DNA of 64,000 bases from Verrucomicrobiia bacterium. GTDB lineage: Bacteria; Verrucomicrobiota; Verrucomicrobiia; Limisphaerales; UBA1100. The stretch lies in NCBI GenBank assembly GCA_014239365.1, contig JAAZZB010000084.1:1-64000 (forward strand). The letters are read 5' to 3'. The notes beneath the pieces were generated by a model that searched no databases, had not been told where the DNA came from, and was given only the letters and a program-made list of their open reading frames with translations. Below are positions 53,542 through 60,871 of the stretch, in pieces. Made by a program: the position numbers and the translations under genes. Within the stretch, counting starts at the first letter, position 1. Each line of letters begins with the position of its first letter.

Positions 53542-53599
53542 ATTTGAACCGCCCAGCTTCGCGCTTGACCATCGCCGCTGCCGGTTGTTTTCTCCCCGC

Positions 53600-54865
53600 G
53601 TGGAACGACTACCCGGATTTCGTGATTTTTATCCCGAGCCCTTGCCCGACGGCGAGGCTTGGAGTGCCAACGTGCGCAAACACATTTTTGACGTGTGGCA
53701 CGAGATCGCCGAATTCTACGCGTTCCAACCCTACGACGGGCCGCCGCTGGAGCCGCTGAGCTTGTTCACCGCCAAGAGCGGCCAGGAAATTGTCGGCCAA
53801 CTTTACAACTTCGAAGACAAAGGCGAACGCGCTGTGGCCCTTCGTCCAGAGATGACCCCCACCGTGGCGCGGATGGTCGCCGCCCGCGAGCGGCATTATA
53901 AGAAGCCGCTCAAATGGTATTCCATCCCTCAACTCTTTCGCTATGAGCGCCAGCAAAAAGGCCGACTGCGCGAGCACTTCCAATTTAATGCCGACATTTT
54001 TGGCGAAGCCGATCCCGCCGCTGATGCGGAACTCATCGCAATGCTCATCGATTTGTTGCGGGCATTCAAACTCACTGCCGAGGATTTTGTCATTCGCCTC
54101 AGCAGCCGCAATGCGTGGCAGGATTTCTACAATCAAAATGGTGGCGACGAATCAAAGGCGTACGATTTTTATCAAGCCGTCGACAAACTCGAACGCACCG
54201 CGCCCGAAGAAAGCGAAAAGAAATTCCAAGCCCTCGGTTTCACGCTGGAGCAAGTTCGCAATTTCATCGCTGCCGGTGAACCCACCGAAGAACTCCAAGC
54301 CGTGCTCGACAACCTTGCCGCACGCGGGATGAGCGATTTTGTGAAGATCGATTACAACGTCATCCGCGGCCTTGCGTATTACACCGGCGTCGTCTACGAA
54401 GCTTTCGATCGCAAAGGCGAATTTCGCGCCATTGCCGGTGGCGGCCGCTACGATCAATTGGTGAATCTCGTTTCAAAAGGCAAAAAGAACATCCCCGCCG
54501 CCGGCTTTGCGATGGGCGATGTGGTGTTGGTGGAGTTGCTGAAAGAACGGGGATTGATGCCGGAAACTCAAGGCAACATCGAAGTCTATGCCCTGATTGA
54601 GGATGAAACTAAACGTCCCGCCACACTGTCGGTCGTTCAGATGCTACGTGAGGAAGGGTGGAGTGTGGATTATCCGTTCGCCCCGATTAAGCCGGACAAG
54701 CAAATCAAACGCGCCCTCGAAATTGGAGCCGAATTTTCCGTCCGAATTGTGGACGATGAGTTTGCTCTGTTGAAAAATTTTGAAACTAAACAAGAGGAAA
54801 AAGTTCCCTTCGGTGAGTTGGGAGAGCGAATGATTCAAATCATTTGCGCCGACGATTCGGAGTAG
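53600..54865 (+). CDS. hisS: Histidyl-tRNA synthetase
   Basis: This class II synthetase charges tRNA-His. The 421 residues from GTG 53600 fit the family; TTG 53585 is an equally possible start. Motif 1 and 2 features are RLPGFRDFYPE, VALRPEMTPTVARM and FRYERQQKGRLREHFQFNADIFG. The histidine-specific loop is GLAYYTGVVYEAF, and motif 3 appears as IAGGGRYDQLV with AAGFAMGDVVL. The anticodon-binding domain ends the protein. xylB starts 7 bp later. Confidence 0.95.
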   Translation: MERLPGFRDFYPEPLPDGEAWSANVRKHIFDVWHEIAEFYAFQPYDGPPLEPLSLFTAKSGQEIVGQLYNFEDKGERAVALRPEMTPTVARMVAARERHYKKPLKWYSIPQLFRYERQQKGRLREHFQFNADIFGEADPAADAELIAMLIDLLRAFKLTAEDFVIRLSSRNAWQDFYNQNGGDESKAYDFYQAVDKLERTAPEESEKKFQALGFTLEQVRNFIAAGEPTEELQAVLDNLAARGMSDFVKIDYNVIRGLAYYTGVVYEAFDRKGEFRAIAGGGRYDQLVNLVSKGKKNIPAAGFAMGDVVLVELLKERGLMPETQGNIEVYALIEDETKRPATLSVVQMLREEGWSVDYPFAPIKPDKQIKRALEIGAEFSVRIVDDEFALLKNFETKQEEKVPFGELGERMIQIICADDSE

Positions 54866-54872
54866 CCATCCA

Positions 54873-56402
54873 ATGCGCGAACTGTACCTCGGCATCGACA
54901 GCGGCACGCAATCCACCAAGGCGTTGGTGGTGGATGCCAAAAACGGCAAGGTGCTCGGCAGCGCCCAGCGCGCGTACGGGCTCATCGCGGGCCTGCCCGC
55001 AGGCGCGAAGGAGCAGCATCCCGAAACTTGGAAACGCGCCACGGCGGCCACCATCAAAGCCGCACTTAAACAAGCCAAAGCCAGTGCGGCCGAGGTGAAG
55101 GGCATCGGCGTCAGTGGCCAACAACACGGCTTTGTGCCGCTCGATAAAAAGGGCGCGGTCATTCGTCCCGCCAAACTTTGGTGCGATACCACCACCACCG
55201 CCGAGTGCGAAGCCATCACTCAAAAACTCGGCGGCCTCAAAAAAACCATTGCGCGCGTGGGGAACGCGATGTTGCCGGGATTCACCGCGCCAAAGATTGC
55301 ATGGCTGAAAAAGCACGAGCCAAAAAATTACAAACGCCTCGCCACAGTTTTGTTACCGCACGATTACCTAAACTTTTGGCTCACCGGAAATGCCGTGATG
55401 GAATATGGCGACGCCAGCGGCACGGCGTTGCTCGATGTCAAAAACCGCAAGTGGTCAGCCGCCGCCATCAACGCAATCGATCCCGCATTGGCAGACAAAC
55501 TACCGCCGCTCATCTCCAGCGATCAACCCGCCGGAAATCTTTCCGCCGCCACAGCAAAGTCGCTTGGCCTTTCCACTGCTACATTGGTGAGCGCCGGTGG
55601 CGGCGATAATATGATGGGCGCCATCGGCACCGGCAACACGCGTCCGGGAATTGTCACTGCAAGTTTCGGAACGAGTGGAACGATTTACGCGTGCGCGGCA
55701 AAACCAGTGATCGATCCTCAAGGCGAGATTGCTGCGTTTTGCGATTCCACCAATCGTTGGTTGCCGTTGCTTTGCACGATGAACGTTACCGTGGCCACTG
55801 AAATGGTGCGGAACCATTACGGCCTCTCGCACGCGCAATTTGAAAAAGCGGCCGCCAAAGTGCGTGCCGGAAGCGATGGCCTCATTCTGTTGCCGTACCT
55901 CGAAGGCGAGCGCACACCGAATGTGCCCGACGGCACGGGCGTGTGGTTTGGCGCGAATACAAAAACGCAAAGCGCGGGTCACTTCGCACGCGCGGCGATG
56001 GAGGGCGTCACACTCGGGATGAATTACGGCTTGCGCCGCCTCGCCACTCTCGGCGTGAAGCCCAAACAAATCCGCGCCACCGGCGGCGGTGCGCAATCCA
56101 AACTCTGGCGGCAAATGATGGCGGATGTCTTCGATGCCGAAGTGGTCACCCTCGCCGTCAGCGAAGGTGCGGCATACGGCGCCGCCCTCCAAGCGATGTG
56201 GTGCGTGGCCAAAAATCGTTGTGAAAAACTCTCCATAAATGACTTTTCCGATCAATTTGTGAAACTTAACTCGCGCCAAACCGCCCAGCCCAAAAAGGCA
56301 AATGTAGCTGTTTACCGACAAATACAGGCGATTCAAGGCGAATTGTCTACGGGCCTTCGCAGCACATTTTCCCGCCATCGCAAGTTTTTGGATTATGAAT
56401 AA
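54873..56402 (+). CDS. xylB: Xylulokinase (FGGY family)
   Basis: The product is 509 residues. It phosphorylates D-xylulose (or a related sugar) with ATP for the pentose phosphate pathway. The N-terminal ATPase fold has GIDSGTQSTKALVVD and the substrate loop GIGVSGQQHGFVPLD with WCDTTTTAEC. The C-terminal half has the FGGY signature EGVTLGMNYGLRRL and ATGGGAQSKLWRQMMADVFD. There is no xylose isomerase gene next to it. It is in line with hisS (gap 7 bp). Confidence 0.92.
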   Translation: MRELYLGIDSGTQSTKALVVDAKNGKVLGSAQRAYGLIAGLPAGAKEQHPETWKRATAATIKAALKQAKASAAEVKGIGVSGQQHGFVPLDKKGAVIRPAKLWCDTTTTAECEAITQKLGGLKKTIARVGNAMLPGFTAPKIAWLKKHEPKNYKRLATVLLPHDYLNFWLTGNAVMEYGDASGTALLDVKNRKWSAAAINAIDPALADKLPPLISSDQPAGNLSAATAKSLGLSTATLVSAGGGDNMMGAIGTGNTRPGIVTASFGTSGTIYACAAKPVIDPQGEIAAFCDSTNRWLPLLCTMNVTVATEMVRNHYGLSHAQFEKAAAKVRAGSDGLILLPYLEGERTPNVPDGTGVWFGANTKTQSAGHFARAAMEGVTLGMNYGLRRLATLGVKPKQIRATGGGAQSKLWRQMMADVFDAEVVTLAVSEGAAYGAALQAMWCVAKNRCEKLSINDFSDQFVKLNSRQTAQPKKANVAVYRQIQAIQGELSTGLRSTFSRHRKFLDYE

Positions 56403-56459
56403 CTTGTGAATAGATGGGCGGGAAGTGTTAATAAGTGAGCATCTTTTTTCTCCGATTCA

Positions 56460-56488
56460 TTGGCGAAATCCTAAATGTGTGGTATATT
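56460..56488 (+). promoter_or_regulatory. Sigma-70-type promoter of the hibernation factor gene
   Basis: TTGGCG (56460-56465) and TATATT (56483-56488) are separated by exactly 17 bp. Transcription should start about 56494-56496, next to the ATG at 56497, so the mRNA is expected to be leaderless or nearly so. Confidence 0.7.
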
Positions 56489-56496
56489 GACCGCAT

Positions 56497-56850
56497 ATGA
56501 AGTTGGTTCTGTCTACTCATAAAGTTACCCTAACCGATGGTCTCAAGGATCATGTTCGCATATGCATCGAGAAGCTTGATCACCAGGAAACGCATGCGCT
56601 TGCTGCATTCGTGAATCTCGAGCGCGATCATATAGGTCACCCCGACAAACGATACACGTGCACAATGAAGGTGGCCTTGCCCGGCCAGAATCTCATCGCT
56701 CGTGATGCCGAAGATGATCTGTACGCAGCCATCGATCTCGTCACCAAAAAAGTTCAGGCGCAATTGCGCAAACGGCACAGCAAGTTCAAAGCCCGTAATC
56801 ACAAACAGGCAGCTCAAATAAAGAGCGGACTTCAGGCCGTGGCGGCTTGA
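56497..56850 (+). CDS. hpf: Ribosome hibernation-promoting factor (HPF/RaiA family, short form)
   Basis: The product is 117 residues. The S30AE/HPF fold is seen in LTDGLKDHVRICIEKLDH, then VNLERDHIGHPDKRYTCTMKVALPGQNL, and AEDDLYAAIDLVTKKVQAQLRKRHSKF, with the basic C-terminal helix that binds the decoding site. It lacks the long C-terminal dimerisation domain, so it is the short type that would need a partner to form 100S ribosomes or acts like YfiA on 70S. A strong promoter with almost no leader precedes it. Confidence 0.92.
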   Translation: MKLVLSTHKVTLTDGLKDHVRICIEKLDHQETHALAAFVNLERDHIGHPDKRYTCTMKVALPGQNLIARDAEDDLYAAIDLVTKKVQAQLRKRHSKFKARNHKQAAQIKSGLQAVAA

Positions 56851-56891
56851 CATAGGTTGACCGCGACGCGGGTTCCCCGTTAGCGTGGCGC

Positions 56892-58130
56892 GTGCTCCTG
56901 CGCGCGCGCATTGTTGTTCCCGTTTCCCAACCGCCCATCGCGGATGGCTTCGTGCGCGTGCATGGCAACCGCATTACCGCCGTGGGCAAATGGGCGGAGG
57001 CGGAACATAAAAGTGAGGCGGATGATCTCGGCGAAGTGATTCTCTTGCCGGGGTTGGTCAATGCCCACTGCCATCTGGACTACACCGATTTCGTGGGCGC
57101 CATTCCTACGCCGCGATCCTTCACGGATTGGATCAACGCCATCGTTGATCTCAAAGCCGATGTGAATGACACCGCCCATTGCGAATCGTGGTTGCACGGC
57201 GCAGCCCAATGCCTCCGCCACGGCACTACCACACTCGGCAACATCGAGACGCGGCCGGATTTGCTGCCGAAACTTTGGGCCGCAACGCCGTTGCGGATGG
57301 TTTCGTTTTTGGAACTCATTGTCATCCGCGCCCATAGCGATGCCGCCCAAGCCGTGGCCGATGCGACGGACTGGATCGTCAACCACAAACCGCCGCGCGG
57401 GCGCGCAGGTTTGTCGCCGCACGCGCCGTACACCACCAAGCCGGACTTGCTCGAAGCGTGTGCTGGCACTGGATTGCCGATGGCAATGCATTTGGCGGAA
57501 TCCGCCGAGGAAGATGAAATGTTCCGCCAAGGCACGGGCGCGCTTTACGAACGCCTTGCCGCCGCGGGTCGCGAGATGACCGATTGCGGCAGCGGCTCGC
57601 CCATCGCCCACGCGCAACGCAACGGGGTGTTGCGTAAAAACCTCCTCGCCATTCACGGGAATTATTTGGATGACGATGACCTTCATTTGCTCGCGGAAAA
57701 TCAGGTAAGCCTCGTTCATTGCCCGCGCAGTCACGCGTACTTTGGTCACGCGCCGTTTCGCGCCGAGGCGTTGCGTGCGGCGGGCGTGAATCTTTGTCTC
57801 GGCACCGACAGTCTCGCCACGATGCGCGATGGCGATGCGGAGTTAAGTCTGTTCGACGAACTCCGCGTCCATTACGAAGAGTTTCCGGATGTGTCGGCAG
57901 AAACATTGTTGCAACGCGTCACCACCAATCCCGCGCGTGCGTTGGGGATGGTCGGACAAGTGGGCGAGTTGGCGACGGATGCATTCGCGGATTTGATTTC
58001 ATTGCCCTTTAGGGGCCCAGTCGAAAAGGCAATCGAAACCACCGTGAACCACACCGCCCCCCCTCAAGCGGTTATGCTGGATGGACAATGGGAAGTGCCA
58101 CCACCATTGTTTGTGAAAGGCGAGCAATGA
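56892..58130 (+). CDS. Amidohydrolase, aminodeoxyfutalosine/SAH deaminase-like
   Basis: The product is 412 residues from GTG 56892. This is a metal-dependent deaminase of the TrzN/MtaD/cytosine-deaminase branch. Metal ligands are His-x-His in GLVNAHCHLDYTDF, His in SPHAPYTTKP and the following MHLAESAEEDEMF, His in VHCPRSHAYFGHAP, and Asp in LCLGTDSLAT. Family members deaminate S-adenosylhomocysteine, methylthioadenosine or 6-aminodeoxyfutalosine (menaquinone route). Without neighbours from those routes the substrate cannot be fixed; aminodeoxyfutalosine is a fair guess. Confidence 0.82.
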   Translation: MLLRARIVVPVSQPPIADGFVRVHGNRITAVGKWAEAEHKSEADDLGEVILLPGLVNAHCHLDYTDFVGAIPTPRSFTDWINAIVDLKADVNDTAHCESWLHGAAQCLRHGTTTLGNIETRPDLLPKLWAATPLRMVSFLELIVIRAHSDAAQAVADATDWIVNHKPPRGRAGLSPHAPYTTKPDLLEACAGTGLPMAMHLAESAEEDEMFRQGTGALYERLAAAGREMTDCGSGSPIAHAQRNGVLRKNLLAIHGNYLDDDDLHLLAENQVSLVHCPRSHAYFGHAPFRAEALRAAGVNLCLGTDSLATMRDGDAELSLFDELRVHYEEFPDVSAETLLQRVTTNPARALGMVGQVGELATDAFADLISLPFRGPVEKAIETTVNHTAPPQAVMLDGQWEVPPPLFVKGEQ

Positions 58131-58165
58131 GCCGAAAAAATCTTCGAGAAGAAATGGCGTGTTAT

Positions 58166-58229
58166 GTGCTGCCGGCATCTTGTCGGCAGATCCGGAGTCA
58201 CCCATCTGTCGGCAAGATGCCGGCAGCAC
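58166..58229. repeat. GTGCTGCCGGCATCTTG long hairpin after the amidohydrolase gene
   Basis: Arms of 26 bases (58166-58191 and 58204-58229) match at 24 positions, around a 12-base loop. It lies 35 bp after the amidohydrolase stop and could form a very stable RNA hairpin. It is a single-copy family in this window. Confidence 0.85.
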
Positions 58230-58269
58230 GCAACCCGCAAGGCGATTTCTCAGATAATCTTCAGTGAAC

Positions 58270-59451
58270 ATGAACGATTCATTTCAGGGAAAAATGGCGA
58301 GTGAGTTGGCCGGAATTGATTCGGCCGACTTGCGCCGGACGATGCGCGAAGTGGCTTCGGCGCAGGGCGCGCGAGTGCGGTTGAATGGCCGCGAGGTTTT
58401 GAATTTTTCTTCGAACGATTATTTGGGGCTCGCCAATCATCCAACATTGAAAGAAGCCGCCGTGGAGGCGATTGAAACATTTGGTGCGGGCGCGGGGGCG
58501 GCGCGGCTCATTAGCGGTTCGCAGTCGCCGCATCACGAATTAGAAAACGCGTTGGCGAAATTCAAAGGGACCGAAGCCGCGCTGGCGTTTTCTTCGGGCT
58601 ATGCGGCGGCGCTTGGGACGATTCCGGCTTTGGTTGGCGCGGGCGATGTGGTGGTGGTTGATAAACTCGTGCACGCGAGTTTGGTGGATGCCGCGAAACT
58701 TTCGGGGGCGAAATTGCGCGTGTGCAAGCACAACGACCTTGCCGATCTCGCGCGCATTCTCGAATGGGCGGCGGGGCAGGGCGGGCGCACGTTGGTGGTG
58801 GCGGAGAGTGTGTACTCGATGGACGGCGACCTCGCGCCGTTGCTGAATTTGGTGGAATTGAAAGAGCAACACGGCGCGTGGCTAATGCTCGATGAAGCGC
58901 ACGCGACGGGATTGTACGGCGAAGGGCGGCGCGGCGTGGCAGAGGAATTTGGCGTGGGCGATCGCGTGGAAATTCAAATGGGCACACTCGGTAAAGCGCT
59001 CGGCGCGGCGGGCGGTTATATTTGTGGCTCAAATGAGTTGATTGATTTGCTGCGTCATCGGGCGCGGAGTTTTGTATTTTCCACAGCACCGATGCCCGCG
59101 CAGGCGGCGGCGGCGCGGGCGGGGATTGAAGTGGTGCAATCGGCGGAAGGCGAAGAGCGCCGGACGCGTTTGTGGAGTTTGGTGGATGAATTAAAAAACG
59201 GCCTCATCGCGCGTAGTTGGAAATTGCCCGTGGTGCAAAGCGCGATCTTGCCGCTGATGATCGGCACCGAAGTCGAGGCGGTGGCGTTGTCGGAACGGTT
59301 GTTGGAAGCGGGCGTGTTTGTGCCGGCCATTCGTTATCCGACCGTGGCCAAAGGCGAAGCGCGGTTGCGGATCACAGTGAGCGCGGCGCATTCGCCCGAG
59401 GACATCAAAACATTATTGGAGACTTTAGGTGAAAGCAAAAGTGATGCATAA
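58270..59451 (+). CDS. bioF: 8-Amino-7-oxononanoate synthase
   Basis: BioF condenses pimeloyl-CoA or pimeloyl-ACP with alanine, the first committed biotin ring step. The 393-residue PLP enzyme (ATG 58270; a GTG 6 bp upstream is in frame) shows NFSSNDYLGLANHP, GAGAARLISGSQSPHHELE, LDEAHATGLYGEGRRG, and the PLP Lys in MGTLGKALGAAGGYICGS. bioA overlaps its last codons, so the two are coupled. bioB and bioD are not in the window. Confidence 0.95.
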   Translation: MNDSFQGKMASELAGIDSADLRRTMREVASAQGARVRLNGREVLNFSSNDYLGLANHPTLKEAAVEAIETFGAGAGAARLISGSQSPHHELENALAKFKGTEAALAFSSGYAAALGTIPALVGAGDVVVVDKLVHASLVDAAKLSGAKLRVCKHNDLADLARILEWAAGQGGRTLVVAESVYSMDGDLAPLLNLVELKEQHGAWLMLDEAHATGLYGEGRRGVAEEFGVGDRVEIQMGTLGKALGAAGGYICGSNELIDLLRHRARSFVFSTAPMPAQAAAARAGIEVVQSAEGEERRTRLWSLVDELKNGLIARSWKLPVVQSAILPLMIGTEVEAVALSERLLEAGVFVPAIRYPTVAKGEARLRITVSAAHSPEDIKTLLETLGESKSDA

Positions 59452-60871
59452 ACTGGCGCGGTTGGATCAAAAATATGTGTGGCATCCGTTCACGCAAATG
59501 CGCGATTGGGCCAAGCGCGAGCCCATCGTGTTGGCAAGCGGAAAGGGGGCGGTACTGGAAGATGTGCGCGGCAAAAAATATCTTGATGCCAATGCGAGCA
59601 TTTGGACGAATCTGCACGGGCATAATCATCCGAAGCTTAACGCGGCGTTGCAGCGGCAGTTGAAAAAAGTAGCGCACACTTCGGCGCTGGGATTTGCCAA
59701 TGAACCGGCGGCGTTGTTGGCGAAGCGTTTGGTGAAGGTAGGGCGCGCTGTCCCAGCGCGCCGCAATGCAACCGGAATCGCAGGAGCTTCGCCCTCCCGG
59801 AAAGGGTTGGCGAAAGTTTTTTTCTCAGACGATGGTTCCACCGCGTTGGAGGTGACCTTGAAAATGTCTTATGAATTTACGCGGCGCACGGGGCGTTCGC
59901 GTGCGCCGAAGTTTCTTTCGCTGCAAGGGGCGTATCACGGTGACACGGTGGGGGCGGTGAGCGTGGGGCACATTGATTTATTCCATAAAGCGTACGGCGG
60001 ATTGCTTTTCAAAAGTGATCAAGTGATGTCGCCGTATTGTTATCGGTGCCCGTTTAATCGGGCCAAACCGGAACGGACGGATGCTCGAGTAACACGCAAA
60101 TGCAACTGGGAATGCGTGGGTAAAGTGGAGGCGAAATTGAAGCGGCGGAAGTACGCAGCCTTGGTGGTGGAGCCGCGCGTGCAAGGGGCGGCGGGGATGA
60201 TCGCGCATCCGGAGGGTTGGTTGAAGCGCGTGGGCAAAGCGGTGCGCGCGAGTGGGGCGCAGTTGATCGCCGATGAGGTGATGACGGGGTTTGGCCGAAC
60301 GGGGTCGATGTTCGCCTGCCACAAGGAAACGGTGACGCCGGATTTCTTGTGTGTGGCGAAGGGGCTTACGGGCGGGTATTTGCCGATGGCGGCGACGTTG
60401 ACGACGCAGAACGTGTTTGATGCATTTCTCGGCGAGTACGAGGAGTTCAAAACTTTTTTTCACGGGCACAGTTATACGGGCAACCAATTGGGCGCAGCGG
60501 CGGCGTTGGCGAGTTTGGAAATTTTGCAGGGGGCGGAATCCAAAAAGAAACGGCGCGCGTTGGAGAATAATTTGCGTGATGAATTGAAAACGCTGTGGCC
60601 GCTTGCCGCGGTGGGGGATGTTCGGCAGGAAGGCTTGGTGGCGGGCGTGGAGTTGGTGGCGGATTGGCGAACGCGCAAGGCGTTTCCGCTGAAGGCGCAA
60701 GTGGGCATTCGCGTGTGCGAAGCGATGGCGCGGCGCGGGGTGTTGACGCGGCCGATTGGAAATGTGATTCCGCTGTTGCCGCCATATTGCACGACGGCGG
60801 CGCAGTTGCGTAAAATGGTGCGGGCGTTGCGGGAAGCGATTGTGGAGGTGTTGGGCGGGGCGAAAGTTTAA
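59444..60871 (+). CDS. bioA: Adenosylmethionine-8-amino-7-oxononanoate aminotransferase with an in-frame repeat insertion
   Basis: BioA transfers the amino group of SAM to the bioF product, giving 7,8-diaminopelargonate. The start at ATG 59444 (LARLDQKYVWHPFTQM) overlaps bioF by 8 bp. The core has FFSDDGSTALEVTLKM, LQGAYHGDTVGAVSVGH, IADEVMTGFGRTGSMFA, and the PLP Lys in LCVAKGLTGGYLPMAAT. Residues about 99-121 (GRAVPARRNATGIAGASPSR) sit between LLAKRLVK and GLAKVFFSDDG, where relatives have only a few residues; they are encoded by a palindromic repeat. The frame stays open and all active-site motifs remain, so the enzyme may still work with an extra surface loop. The C-terminus converges with the symporter gene (stops overlap). 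Confidence 0.93.
   Translation: MHKLARLDQKYVWHPFTQMRDWAKREPIVLASGKGAVLEDVRGKKYLDANASIWTNLHGHNHPKLNAALQRQLKKVAHTSALGFANEPAALLAKRLVKVGRAVPARRNATGIAGASPSRKGLAKVFFSDDGSTALEVTLKMSYEFTRRTGRSRAPKFLSLQGAYHGDTVGAVSVGHIDLFHKAYGGLLFKSDQVMSPYCYRCPFNRAKPERTDARVTRKCNWECVGKVEAKLKRRKYAALVVEPRVQGAAGMIAHPEGWLKRVGKAVRASGAQLIADEVMTGFGRTGSMFACHKETVTPDFLCVAKGLTGGYLPMAATLTTQNVFDAFLGEYEEFKTFFHGHSYTGNQLGAAAALASLEILQGAESKKKRRALENNLRDELKTLWPLAAVGDVRQEGLVAGVELVADWRTRKAFPLKAQVGIRVCEAMARRGVLTRPIGNVIPLLPPYCTTAAQLRKMVRALREAIVEVLGGAKV
59737..59798. repeat. Palindromic repeat element inserted in frame within bioA
   Basis: An outer stem GGTAGGGCG (59737-59745) with CGCCCTCCC (59790-59798) matches at 8 of 9 bases. Inside, GGCGCGCTG (59742-59750) and CAGCGCGCC (59754-59762) form a perfect nine-base-pair hairpin with a three-base loop. 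The design, GGTAGGG outer stem plus inner GC hairpins, resembles the intergenic compound repeats at 188, 3571, 5935 and 29536, though the sequence is a different variant. Confidence 0.82.
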
